DNA of 64,000 bases from Meandrina meandrites (Eukaryota; Cnidaria; Anthozoa; Scleractinia; Meandrinidae), in NCBI GenBank assembly GCA_963693305.1, contig OY855905.1, forward strand, positions 37,215,637 to 37,279,636, written 5' to 3'. Positions 36,301 to 46,591 of the stretch are shown here, one piece after another. A model generated the notes under the pieces. It worked only from the letters and a program-made list of their open reading frames with translations. It was not told where the DNA came from and searched no databases. Every line of letters begins with the position of its first letter. Within the stretch, counting starts at the first letter, position 1. Both the position numbers and the translations under genes were made by a program.

Positions 36301-37866
36301 AGAACGCACCCTAATCGAGAAAAACTCTTGCTTTTATGGACTATACGACGTTGTCAATTTGGCCCCCCCAGAAAATTTTTCAGGGGCGAATGACGTCATC
36401 TCCATGCCATGTGCTTCTGTTTTGCTGTTTGGAGTGATTTCTCTCGACAGAATTGTCCTGTGTTATGGTCTGTTATCGCTGCTGTTTGGAGGGTTTTCAT
36501 CCAAGGTAGAAGAGTTTTAATCAGCCACCGAAGGTCGTAAAAGGAGTGGAAATCGAATAACTCGATTCGTTGTTTTATAGGCAAGGTAAACCAGCGTGTT
36601 TGCATGCAAAACGATTCACAAAACTAGCTAAAATTTCAAATCGTTAGCATTTCATGTAAAACGAGTGAGTAGAATAAGGATCAAAATTGTTTTATCGCTT
36701 CTTTGAATTTGTATTCTATAGTTATTCGCAGAATGTTTAGGCATTTTGATGAGGAAATCATTATTGAATATTATGAGTGTATTGACTATGAACGAAAAGT
36801 TAATGTGCTGTGCCTCGATCCATTTTCAAATTGAAGTGAAAGTATTTGTAGAAGTCTGTGGAGTTTTAGAAGTTGTGTAGTGCTCTGTGTAGTGCCAAAA
36901 GATATTAAACAACTAAAGTGAAATAAATAATTATTTGTCGTGTACATGATAATTCATTTCTATTCCATATGAATGTTAGTGTAAAAATGAATGCAAATTG
37001 CCCATTCATTTATGACTTTGTACGTTTCTGCTTTGTGAATGTCACATGAAGTGCTAGGAGCGACTTCTATTCACGTTGTTTTACAATATTCTGACATCAA
37101 TGAGAATTTGCCTTGCCATTCATTATTTGAGGTTCTTTTTGACCTTTGGTAAACAATCACTGCTATGATGACAGATCATGTTTCCGTCCGGTTGAATGGC
37201 TTCTTGTGTAACAGTGTAACACCCAATTTACGATAACATAGCTTGCAAGCAAAGAAAAATTCTGCTTTAGCATATCAAGAACTGCTACAGTGTCACAATT
37301 TTTTCACAGTTTATTGAACCCCTTCGAAAAGAACACAACCCATTTCTTGATGCGACAAATTCCAGTTTATTTTGCAGAGAGATGTTCTTTTGGCTCGTCA
37401 CGCAATCTTTCCTCCAAAATGTTGTGTGATGAAATTCCTCTCTCGCTCATCCTCATCGCTCCATTTGAGGCATATTAAATTGCATAGTTTGCCAACAACC
37501 TTGCTTCTTTGCTACTACCTGACTCTCCATCTTAGGTCGAACGCACTCCCCTAATCGCTGATTACTACTAGTAAATTAGCGCTGAAATTTCGCGCCAAAA
37601 TTAAGGAGTAATTTGTCACCCATGATATTAATGATGAAATCTACCAATTGTTACAAAATTTGTCCGCTAGTGCGAATTGGCCCTTAGTTAGTTAGTTAGT
37701 TTCATAAATATTACACCACAGCAATTTAACTAAATTAACCTAAGAACGCATGCACATACCTGTTTATGTTTATCCGTGGAAAGTACAGATAATATAACAC
37801 TGACTCTATGGCAATGAGAAAGGTGAAAGACCAGAATACACATATCCAAGAAGGGCCCAACGCCAT
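30385..37866 (-). CDS. LicD/fukutin-like type II membrane protein, paralogue 2
   Basis: Two exons, 37866-37760 and 32062-30385, with a GT-AG phase-2 intron of 5.7 kb, give about 594 residues. Exon 1 encodes MALGPSWICVF and a hydrophobic signal anchor ending FPRIN. Exon 2 starts at YDPLWPFKK and has exactly the same length as in paralogue 1. The same order follows: coiled or helical stem, GT-A-like domain (VISVLVNT, FEDWFLRV), Cys-rich linker, LicD domain with GGVKLNGLLPWDLDGD. The middle of the large exon is almost identical to the other two copies, while the region just after the LicD motif differs (ITEDGERGYVMIRFNKFYIEVWG). An open frame continues upstream of 32062 into the intron but the conserved acceptor TCTCTTCAG places the exon start there. 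The intron is packed with mobile elements. Substrate unknown. Confidence 0.85.
33093..33146. repeat. Short palindrome
   Basis: GAGAACAGATCTTG and CAAGATCTGTTCTTTGCTC pair across a ~13-base loop, in the paralogue-2 intron. Confidence 0.75.
33276..33361. mobile_element. Foldback element with GCGCTTCGCGC loop
   Basis: TAGCTTGCAGAACAGGCG and CGCCTGTTCTGCAGGCTA arms flank a CGCGCTTCGCGCG hairpin. Confidence 0.75.
33372..33670. repeat. Fragment related, in inverse orientation, to the element at 35988-37628
   Basis: GATTAGGGGAGTGC, GACCTAAGATGG, CTCAAATGGAGCGA, GATTGCGTGAC and TTGTTTCCCAAAGGTCAAAA occur here in the same order as on the complement of 37130-37590. The element at 35988 thus has a second, partial family member in the same intron. 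Confidence 0.7.
34384..34450. mobile_element. 67-bp foldback insertion with 9-bp direct flanks
   Basis: CAGCCTGCGTTGCAGCC and GGCTGCAACGCAGGCTA are the arms. GCCCCTTTG flanks both sides (34375-34383, 34451-34459). Copy 2 at about 35231 keeps the empty site with one GCCCCTTTG, so the insert came after the tandem duplication or was lost from copy 2. An 8-bp subset fits hAT-type target duplication. Confidence 0.88.
35446..35812. mobile_element. MITE with GGGAGTTTAAGAAA ends
   Basis: GGGAGTTTAAGAAAACCAC and GTGGTTTCTTAAACTCCC form the TIR; ACGTCGC/GCGACG words lie inside. TATTA flanks both ends and may be the target duplication. No coding content. Confidence 0.8.
35821..35982. mobile_element. 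Foldback element with ~70-base arms
   Basis: GTGAAATTAGGAAATAATTT, TTTTGTCAAAATTCTAATAA-type sequence and GGGTAATCAAATGG are mirrored to GGTTACC at the right, around a short CGCCTGAAGGCT centre. Confidence 0.85.
35988..37628. mobile_element. 1.6-kb non-autonomous TIR element
   Basis: ATATCATGGGTGACAAATTA and TAATTTGTCACCCATGATAT are perfect ends. The interior has no transposase; one perfect TGACGTCA lies near 36391. It splits copy 2 of the surrounding tandem element. Confidence 0.82.
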
Positions 37867-39405
37867 TGATTTTTGAAGCAAACACTGCACTGTCAAATCT
37901 GTGGATGTCGTATGATGAAGTTAACGATAAGGGTATTGGGACACTGTAGTCTATGTTAACAATGTTGACAATAATTTAGGTTAACAGTGACAGGAGCAAA
38001 CTAAGCTAATCTATGCTATAGAGCCTTTCAGCTTTTTTTAATCTTATGAGGTCATGCAAATTACCCTCTAGCCTCGCTGGAGATTCAAATCCTTTTTGTT
38101 AAAATTGCAAATGCCAAAGAAGCTTGGAGGGCAATTTGCATGAACACAAAAGAAAAACAAATAACTGAAAATGGTGTGTTGAAATGTGTCGCCAGCGAAC
38201 AGGCTTCCAAGTGCGGCAAGGCACAGTTACTATGGGCAAGGTGTTAAAAGAAATTAGCGAACAAAGCGAGCCGTTCTCGACAAACACATTCAAAAACAGT
38301 TCTCCCATGCGAGTGTAGGTTTGTGCTGAGGCTCGAGGGTCGTGGGCAAATTGTCGAGGGTTAAAAATGTCGATGATTTATGTCTAACCATTTATTTCAA
38401 TTAATTTCTTGCCTTTCCCGCAAAATTTTCGCGCCTTTCTCGATTTGACCGATATGGATTGCCCTGATGTTAGCCTGTTCCAGGCGCTCGGTTAGTGGGC
38501 AGCTAGTGCGAAATTCGGGATTGCGAGATTGCAGCGGAGTTAGCTATACTAGACCGTGGTTAATCGGGATTCTAGGGGAAATTCGACACTATTCCAGAGT
38601 CAAACCTGAAAATAAAGTTGTTCGGTTGTTGCTCTCGTAGCCTACAGAACAGAACAGAAGCCTAAATTTGAAACGTCTTCCTCTAAGTCGTCTGTAATTC
38701 AGGCAAGTAGAACAGGCGTTTCAGCCGGGAAGAGTTCGTCGGGAGCGCCTTTTAAGCCTCCTACGCTACAGCTGAACAGGGCTGTAGCACGGCATTTCAA
38801 ACCAGCCAAAACGTCGGACAATAACTCACCTGATATTATCTTCGTTCGATATGTGTAGCGTAAGAAATACAAGCTGTCCAGACAACTTTTTAAGCCACGT
38901 ACGGAGCGCAGAGGAGTCCGTAATTCTGGAATAATCCCGTGCAATTAGTGTACAACGCAAATCGATTATTCAAGTCGATACTCGTGTCACGTGCCTAGAC
39001 GTGTCAAAAAAAGATCCCTTCCCTAACACACTGTGACACCTGTAAAGAACAAACACTATTCTATTACAATAATTTCTACTTGATTAGAAAAGGAATCCAG
39101 AAACTGCAGTGTGCAGTGTACACTTACCAAAAGAGTCAATTTTTGGTATATCGAGTGAGAAATAATCTAGCTTTCTTTTTAAGGAAACGTTTTGTTATAC
39201 GCTTGTATTTTTTGGTCAATATTCACTCCGTAATATTACCTTGCGACTTTTGCGTATTTGCCTATTCTCGGCCCCCCTGCTTGCAAATCACCAAGGAACC
39301 GAAACTTTTAATATAATTTCAGCTGCCGTGTCCAGAATAAAAGGAATTGAAGTATTTTGACAACAAAAATGAATTAAAACACTCAGCTCTGGCTTGATCA
39401 CTGTC
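37867..39405. other. Promoter side of LicD-like paralogue 2 and gene-free stretch
   Basis: No exon recognised on either strand; no long repeat identified. Confidence 0.35.
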
Positions 39406-39412
39406 TACAAAA

Positions 39413-39922
39413 TCGGGGGTGGAAGCGGAATCATTGGACTTTCATGATTCCTGATTCCTGTCTTGTTTTACCTTAATGATTCGTGATTCATTTAAAAATC
39501 TCATTCGATATTCATGATTCATTTGTCATTGTTTTTATTCAGTTTTGAAAATAACTTCACTGTGTGTAACTTACCTCAATCACGGTCAAGTTGATAGGTG
39601 AGGGATGAAGACCTGAATCGCGTTTTCAGTGTTTCCCTGTAGGGGGGTCGGGGGGCATGCTCCCCCAGAAAATTTTGAAAATTAGACGCTCGGAAACGCT
39701 ATTTTCGGCCATTTCTGTGATATAACTGTTAAGAAGTTTCGCAGTTTGCATTCTATATTCACACGCCTCCAATATCGATGGAAGCATATTCATTTGTTAT
39801 TCATGATTCTTTTAGCCATCTCTCGTTATTCATGATTTCTCAAGTTTTAAACACGAAGATTTACGATTCCTACCAATTTTACAGCTATGATTCATGATTC
39901 ATGATTCCGCTTCCACCCCCGA
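39413..39922. mobile_element. 510-bp hAT-like MITE
   Basis: TCGGGGGTGGAAGCGGAATC and GATTCCGCTTCCACCCCCGA are perfect TIRs. TACAAAA flanks both sides directly (39406-39412, 39923-39929). Interior carries repeated ATTCATGATTC words. Confidence 0.9.
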
Positions 39923-39939
39923 TACAAAACCCAGTTCTT

Positions 39940-40355
39940 TTAAGGCGGGGGTACACCTGAAGCCCGTTTTTCCACCGCTAAACTTGGTTTAATGCGAATA
40001 TCTCGTCTGCGTTTCAAGCAATCCAGAAACTCTATGCTCATTTCACAAAGCTATGATAAGCGGTGTTTTGTAAATTTTTGGGTGATTTTTGGGGATGTTT
40101 GGAAAGAGATAGTTTTTCTCAAAGGATTAGTAAAATTTGGAGAAATAAGAAATATTAAAGATTTAATGTGATTTTAAAATTAGAATTTGAAGTTAAAAAT
40201 TAGTATATGGACACCCAAACAGTTCCCTGACAACCTGGGGTGCTCTTGCGTGGGGGTCAACTGTCTGTTGGTGTTTCAAAAATAATTTTCTTTCTTCTAT
40301 CCCTTCCTTAAAACTCTTAAAATTTCACTCAAAATCGGGTGTACCCCCACCTTAA
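39940..40355. mobile_element. TTAA-flanked MITE, complete copy
   Basis: TTAAGGCGGGGGTACACC and GGTGTACCCCCACCTTAA close it. A truncated second copy lies at 60607-60838. Confidence 0.88.
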
Positions 40356-40439
40356 GACCTTTTCACTGCACTCATTCGCCTAACGCGCGTGTGATCGTAA
40401 TAACAACAATAAGTTTTAAAAATGATTTATTATATGGAA

Positions 40440-41079
40440 AAAGTAATTAATTAAAACCTTCTTTTATGGCCGAGACCTGGGCGCACTTGCCGAGAACGGG
40501 GGCCGCAAACAAGGCTCCCATTTTCATTACAGAAAAAGTGCTGACGGACCAGTCGATAGCTGTACAAATATAAACTAAATGCTGAAGCTAGTTGTGGGCA
40601 AAATTTTAAGTTCCTGCGGTTCTTCTGAGGAATAAAATACAAGTTTACGTCTTTCGACCGTGAACTGGGCCCCCACACACGACAGAAACCATTCTCGTCC
40701 CTATAGCCCTTTTGGCTTCTTTCAGCCGGCAGGGCCTTGGCACGAGAAACGAAGCGCTCTGGAGACAAAGGATTTCCAGTTCTTGATTCTGGGACTTCCG
40801 GTCTTCATGTGTGCAGTCGTGATGTTTCTATACACTGTATGGGAGAGTCATGGAGTCTTTTACTTCCGCTCGAGGTTTCTTTGTTTCAAATGGCCAATCA
40901 AAAAAATTCGAATTGATTCAAAAATCCCATGTTTCTAGAAGCGAAAAGGGCTATGGGGACGAGAATGGACAAAAAGGGCGAGAGTTGTTGTTAAGTACCC
41001 ATTTCTCTTCAAAATGGCACATAAAGACATTTGCCAACATAGGACCTAAAGGAGAGGCCAAGACTCTTTTAGTTTTGCA
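40440..41079. repeat. Rearranged foldback zone beside a Penelope fragment
   Basis: CATTCTCGTCCCTATAGCCC at about 40693 recurs in inverted form at about 40947-40975, framing some 250 bp. From 40976 to 41057 the sequence is the reverse complement of 41329-41411, part of the reverse transcriptase fragment that follows. Confidence 0.7.
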
Positions 41080-41084
41080 TTGCG

Positions 41085-41430
41085 AACTGGGCCAAGATGT
41101 ACCACCATAATAATGAAATGATGTGCTCGTTCGACGTTAGCTCTTTGTTTACTAACGTTCCACTAGATGAAACGATACAAATCTGTCTCGACAAGCTATA
41201 TGCCCTCCCCGATCCACCAACGTTGCCCTGCTCAGTCTTGAAAATTCTGCTCGAGTTTACCACAAAGAAGAGCCATTTCATATTCGATGGCCAATACTAC
41301 GACCAAGTTGATGGTGTGGCAATGTGCTCTCCTTTAGGTCCTGTGTTGGCAAATATCTTTATGTGCCATTTTGAAGAGAAATGGGTACTTAACAACAACT
41401 CTCGCCCTTCTATTTGGTTCAGAAACAGTT
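41085..41430 (+). pseudogene. Penelope-like reverse transcriptase fragment
   Basis: The frame contains FDVSSLFTNVP (motif with a catalytic Asp), TTKKSHFIFDGQYYDQVDGVAM and SPLGPVLANIFM, all typical of Penelope-like reverse transcriptases. The frame loses homology at RPSIWFR, just before the expected Y-x-D-D motif, at about 41425-41440, where an unrelated dyad-rich sequence begins. No continuation was found on the other side within the window. The piece is thus a 5'- and 3'-truncated relic. It cannot be active. Confidence 0.85.
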
Positions 41431-41442
41431 CAATTCTATTAG

Positions 41443-41690
41443 GCCGTGCTCACACTTAGTGCCCGAGCACTGGTACCCGGGCACTGGCAGAAAATAAATT
41501 CGTGTTCAGACACAGAAAATCAAAGTACCCAAGTACCTTTAAGTGCCCGAGTACAAGGTCGAGACCATGTACTCGGGCACGGGCACCTTGCCTGAATTAT
41601 GGCGCGGGTACTTGAAAAGATAGTACTGGTTCGCATTAGTGCCCAGCGAGAATCGTACTCGGGCACCTTGCCCGGGTACTCAATCTAAGA
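41443..41690. repeat. Dyad array of GTGCCCG/CGGGCAC and GTACCCG/CGGGTAC words
   Basis: About fifteen copies of GTGCCCG, CGGGCAC, GTACYYG or CRGGTAC in 240 bp, many forming dyads such as GTGCCCGAGCAC and GTACCCGGGCAC. It begins exactly where the Penelope fragment breaks, so it probably marks the end of an insertion. Confidence 0.75.
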
Positions 41691-42286
41691 GCCTTTCAAA
41701 TATCTTGAACCGTACGGTTGATTCATCTAAGTAACGCTCGAAGTAGCGAGATTCGTTTGGTTTTTGGATTTTGTTAACTTGTTAACAGTGTGTTACAATA
41801 AATTTGTTCCTCTGGTCTCTACAAGTTCAGTTTCTTTGTATGGTCGCGTTAATTTCCTTCATTTTGAAATTTTAGTACCTCTTTCGCGTTAATTTCCTTG
41901 ATTGGAACCTTCACTTTGCGTTAATTTCCTATAATAAGGGTAGTTTCTGTGATAATTAAGAAATTACAGTAATTTAAGTAGCAGGTATTTACAGTATTTT
42001 TTTTCCAAAACGTTTGCATATAGCATCACTTTTTCGCGATCTTGTTTCAACCGAACAGTAAATTCATAAAAAGGCTCTGTCACAAGTGGCTACATCGTGA
42101 GACAAACACATAATGCTCATATACATTCCCCAAAATCGATGACAGCAGAATTTTTGGCTCTAAAGACATCGTTTTTCGTCGAAATTGTTCTGCCCGCCTC
42201 GTTTTGACATTGTTTAAATAAACAAGTTTTCAAATTATGACTTCAACTGATGCGACTCGATTAATAATGGCTTTCTGTAAAAAGTA

Positions 42287-42877
42287 CTGTTCCGCGAGTT
42301 TTACTCTTTTGTTCCTCTAATTGCTTTAGGAACAAAGTGTGAATACACCTAAAGGAACTTTTATTTAGGCCGAAATCAAAAATAGGAACAACGATGTCTG
42401 AATTCGGAACAAAGGGTTCCTTTTGTTATAAATGTGAACACGAAGTTCCTTTCTATTTAGAATAAAGGGAACACTTTGTTCCGTTTTGATCTTTTTAGGA
42501 ACAAATGGACCATTTTGCATGGTTCCGATTTTGTCAAGTGTTCTTCTTTCAACAATTTGATCCTATTAACAAGTACATTAAGTTCCGGTATTCAATAAAT
42601 GGGAACGATTGTTCCGCTTAAGTATTTTCTTATGAACAATTAGGAACGTGCTGTTCCTAATCGTGGCTTGTCGTTCCCAAATGTATTACGTGGTTCCTTT
42701 CCTAAGTAATTTTGTTCCTAAGGAAGTTATTTTTTTCCTGCTGAATGGGAACAATTGTTCCGTTTCATACTGGAGCTAATAAGTTCCGCTTTAAGTCAAA
42801 GAGGAACTAGAATTCCCTTTTCACTGGGTTAACTCAATGGGAACGATGGTTCCTATTTAGTTTTGGTCAACAGGAAC
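42287..42877. repeat. GGAAC/GTTCC dyad array upstream of the recombinase gene
   Basis: I count about 27 GGAAC or GTTCC words in 590 bp, where roughly one would be expected by chance. Six pair into 14-15-bp dyads GGAAC-N4/5-GTTCC, for example GGAACGATTGTTCC (42602), GGAACAATTGTTCC (42749) and GGAACGATGGTTCC (42840). The unit is not a simple tandem repeat: spacing varies and only the words are kept, as in an array of protein-binding sites. Two more GTTCC words follow near 43015-43030. Confidence 0.8.
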
Positions 42878-43063
42878 GCAATTTCTGAGTTCAGTTTGTC
42901 AGTCTAACGTGCCCAAGGGCAAATTGAATTTTTAGCCTTGGCTTGCCCGCTACATGTTTAATCTCGTTAGGGCAGGTTTGAACAAGATGATACTTGTCCC
43001 TTTGTTCCTTTGTTTGTTCCTTTGTTTGGTTTCATTGTGTAAAAAACGGGCCAGATATCGAGT

Positions 43064-43071
43064 GTATAAAT
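43064..43071 (+). promoter_or_regulatory. TATA box of the tyrosine recombinase gene
   Basis: TATAAATA stands 51 bases upstream of the ATG at 43115, a normal metazoan or viral TATA-to-start spacing. Confidence 0.6.
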
Positions 43072-43114
43072 ACAGTAGTCTCGTGAGAAACTTCACAGTA
43101 CCAGATCTTAAAAT

Positions 43115-44876
43115 ATGAACAAAAGAGGAGTGGAAATCGACTGGTCAAAATTACCAAACGCGTCGCCTAAACCCAAAAGGCTTCACTTAGCTAGAAGAAG
43201 ACGACTCTGATGGTCTTTTTCACTGCCCAGTGCAAGGCTGTAAGCATGATGGATTTACCACACAAAGAGGTTGCCGAAAACACGCCAAAAACAAACACCG
43301 TTGGTACTTTTATTTCGACGAAAAGCCAAACATTACTCAGATTGAAGCATGCCAAGAACAAAGCAACAAAACTGACAGCAATGATGACAAGAGTTCACTT
43401 AAAATCAGACGAACTCTCTCTTTTGACATGTCAAGCAAAATCGCTCAAGATTTCTTGTCCTGGCTAACCGGCAGCGGTGGTGGTTGTAAAAGCGATCGGC
43501 AAGCACACCAAATTGTCAGCAGGTGTTTGAAATTTCTTAAGTTCTGTTGCGAAGAAGCCGAGGATCTCACATTTGAAATCGTTGACTTTAGTCTATGTTC
43601 GCCTAGTCTTCTTTTTAAATTTGTTGACATGATGCAAGATGAGTGGAATCTCGGGCATGCAGGGCGCATAGGCTACGTGGACGCCATTGCAGAAATGGGG
43701 GATTTCAGAAAAGTTAATGGAGCTTCGGAGTCTGTATTAAGAGGGTTGTCTTGTACAGAACTGTACTTGAAAAAAGTGCGCAAAACCATCTCCAAGATGA
43801 TGCGATTACAATGGACTAGCGAATTCGATATCGACGCCTTAGAAGCCAAGGGACACTGGGCCACGCTCGAAGAGCTCTTGGAAGTCGTGGGGCGATACTT
43901 GCCGCGATACGAAAGCGTTCTGAAGTCATGCAAGGATAATCCAGGTTCGATATCGCCATTTGATTTATCTTTTGCTACCAAATTTCTCGCCGTATATTTG
44001 TTTATCAAGGTTAAAGGTTCGCGCCCAATGACATATCAGTATTTAACTGTCGAAATGGTGAACAAAGCTAAAAGTAATGGTGGATTTATTGATCAGAACA
44101 TGTTCAAAACAGCAGGAATATATGGCTTTGATTCTCTTTACTTGACCGAAACTAGCATGCAAGTGTTAGATGGCTACATCAATCACGTTCGCCCTCTGCT
44201 CAAGCCGAACTGTGATTATGTTTTAGTAACGAGAAATGGAGGACAACACAACAAGCTAGGAGAACTGATGAGTAAACTGGTCTTCGATGCAACGGGCAAG
44301 TACGTCCATCCGACACGGTATCGACAAATAGTCGAGACCGCGAGCTGCAAGCAACTTAGTAGCAGTGCGCAAAGCACAATCTCCGAGGATCAGAAACATA
44401 GCTCTGTCGTGGCAAGGGTTCACTATCAAAAACAAAGATCGCGTGAGGTCGCTAGTAAAGCGCACAAATGTTTGGAAGAATTGCACGGTGACAGAGGAAC
44501 AGAACTGGAAATGGAAGTGCGCTCAAGGCTTTCAGACAAGTCGACCTCTTCGCCAGATCAAAATGCCGACAATAGTGACACCGACGAGGTCGAAATGAGC
44601 ACGGAAACACAACCCGAGCGTCTAGAAGGCGTGCCGAGACTTAGGCGAGAAGTTGCTTTCAGGCAGACAGAGATTGTTGCGAGAAGAAAAAATTTGATGT
44701 TCACTCCCGAAGAAGACAAATACCTTAAAGCTGGACTTAAGAGGCACGGCTTCGGGCACTGGGAAGCGATTCTAAGAGACCCCGAATTTCATTTTCAAAA
44801 GGGCAGAACAGCCAACTCTCTGCTGAGCCGGGCAGCAAGAAGATTTGGATCGCCCTCTAAATCACGTCACAGATGA
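43115..44876 (+). CDS. C2H2 finger - tyrosine recombinase - Myb/telobox protein, probably from a mobile element (one frame break)
   Basis: The main open frame, clear from about 43187 to a TGA at 44874-44876, has three parts. First, a C2H2 finger (CPVQGC then HAKNKH). Second, a tyrosine recombinase: counting from the codon at 43230, R265 (KGSRPMTYQ), a possible K293, H360-x-x-R363 (VHPTRYRQ), H390 and nucleophile Y399 (QKHSSVVARVHYQK), with the nine-residue H-to-Y spacing of the family. Third, residues about 490-539, a Myb/SANT fold of telobox type (FTPEEDKYLKAGLKRHGFG, GHWEAIL). The ATG at 43115 opens a different frame (MNKRGVEIDWSKLPNASPK) that ends at 43210, so one shift near 43185-43210 separates start and body; a stop precedes the body frame at 43181. 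Tyrosine recombinases in animals come mainly from Crypton and DIRS elements. The acidic linker before the Myb part is natural. Domain calls are strong; element class is inferred. Confidence 0.82.
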
Positions 44877-45246
44877 ATCGACTTTATCGCGTAATACTTG
44901 CAACATTCTTCATTAAACAATGTCATTTAATAACTAGTTTCCTTCCCTTGTACAAGCATTCAAACTAAGTAAGCACGGTTCTTGTTGCTATGATTACAAG
45001 ATAAATACTTAATTTACTTCGATCTTTAAGGCGATCTAAAACGATGCAAACTCTTCAATCGCTACAAACAAATGCTATGTTATGACACTCGAAATGAGAC
45101 GTTTGCACAAAACGTATTAAGTTAACCTGGTCGAAAGACATGACCAATGCTCTATAGACTGTTGTCGCACTAAATGGCGTTCACACCCTCGCAAAATTTA
45201 GTGCGGTGCGGACTATTACGTTACAACTTATTGGTTCAATCAAGAC
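44877..45246. other. Spacer between convergent recombinase and helicase genes
   Basis: No gene. A short inverted pair GCACTAAA / TTTAGTGC lies at about 45167-45203 next to the end of the helicase relic. Confidence 0.5.
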
Positions 45247-46549
45247 TTAGCGACTAATTGGGGTGAACAGGCTGGTCTTTCCGCTGTTTGGTTCCCCTAT
45301 CAAACACAACACTTTTTCCTTATGTTGTTTAATGCCGCAGTTGAGAAGCCTGACGAAATATTCGCAAAAGTGCTCAATTTCTGTCTGGTGGAGGCTGTTC
45401 TCCAAGATCTCCTTGAAGTATCCTGGTTGCGCTACTTTCGTGTGTTCGTAGTCAATAAGCTTCAATAAATGCCCTGGGAGATTCTTTCCCGATGTTTGTG
45501 TCTCCAATCGGATTTAAGACGAACTTTCGCTGACTAACTGAGAAGCACCACCCTTCTTTAACTTCAATTAAATCGTGGTTGATGCGTAGCTGTTTAGTAA
45601 ACTTGCATTCGGACGACACGTTCGCTTCCGTGCAGAGATGACATGGGCTCGTCCAGCAGTTGATCCCGTAATATTTCCATACCATTAGAAAATGATATGT
45701 CTACTTTGTTCTGTAAAAATTGGTTGTTGTGATCTTTCAAGGTGTTACATAACGGTGCGGCTGATTTCTCCTCGTTGCCTCTTTTACACTCCGGCAAAGC
45801 GTTGGCCGTAACTTCCATGCCCGTATGTAGCAGTGCAGCATGCAGTGGTACGGTTGAAACGCGCATGCCATTGGGCGACTGCACCGCTATCCAGTAGGTG
45901 ATAGCTGGCCAGTACGTTTTCTCTGATCGTTCGTTCTCTTCATCCTTTTCGTCTTCGCTGTTTTCCTTTCTTTTCTTGGATTTAATTCTCCGCTCCAAGA
46001 CCGCGACAGAGGAGAAAAAAAACGCCACTCCACTCACATTTGTTTTTATCGCCTCGTCGCACTCATCGCGCTTTTGGCAAATGTTTCTCCACAATTCGTC
46101 AACGTTTCTGTGTTGCTCATTTGTGCCATACGAAACTTTAGCAGATAGCAACGAACAGGATCTTTGCACTGCTGGTAATACCTTGCTGACCAGGGCACTT
46201 CGGATTCTCTGAGGTTTACACAAGCAAGTTATAAAAAAAAAAATCAATAACTGATATGATCTTAATCGATACAATCACATTTTTAAAACAGAGCTTCATG
46301 GTTCGTGTATCACAGAAGATGCTTTCCAGAGCTAAACAGTTTAAACGTAAGAGTCTTTGTATGTTTTCATTCTACGTTTGTCCGTTCTATGCTGGGAGGC
46401 TAAGTGTATCTTGAGTTTCACGAATTCTTCCTCGTAAAGAAAATGAGAGCAGCCTTTACAATTTCTTGCTTCAAAATCAAAAAAAATCGGGAGAAAAAAA
46501 TGAAACAACTTACCTTACTGTTTAGTTGCCGCGCCGGAGCTGTCGCCAT
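45247..46549 (-). pseudogene. Broken superfamily-3-type helicase gene of a mobile element
   Basis: A TATA box (TATAAAAG near 46597 on the minus strand) precedes an ATG at 46549. Exon 1 (46549-46514) ends at AAG|GTAAGT and exon 2 begins at 46208 after CCTCAG, both phase 0. The first frame reads through a Lys/Glu-rich stretch to about 45690. The coding character then moves to a second frame with CHLC...C, KEGWCFSVSQ and FVLNP, and again to a third with HFCEYFVRLL and CLIGEPNSGKTSL, a Walker A P-loop in the context used by SF3 helicases of small DNA viruses and related transposons. A stop follows six residues after the P-loop; Walker B and the rest are absent. Two frameshifts and the truncation mark it as dead. 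It converges on the recombinase gene, suggesting one composite element. Confidence 0.7.
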
Positions 46550-46591
46550 GACTGTGGCTGTGTGAAGTTCTAAGAGCGTCGTTTTTCAGTC

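Larger units (their letters stand above)
33761..37688. mobile_element. Tandem (head-to-tail) copies of a GGGCCGATTCGCACTAGCG element, interrupted by nested insertions
   Basis: The left end GGGCCGATTCGCACTAGCGG occurs at 33761 (53-bp stub) and 33814. The right end TTTGTCCGCTAGTGCGAATT with GGCCC closes at about 37688. Copy 1 runs 33814 to about 34695 and copy 2 follows directly, sharing the fused end CCGCTAGTGCGGACAAG. The copies are about 95% alike by eye (GGCACGGTCGTCTTGTGCAA, CCACGACCTCACCTCGGCAC). Copy 2 is cut at about 35440 by the elements at 35446-35812, 35821-35982 and 35988-37628 and resumes at 37629. GGGTTAGGGTTAGGG precedes the first stub. No transposase. Confidence 0.8.
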
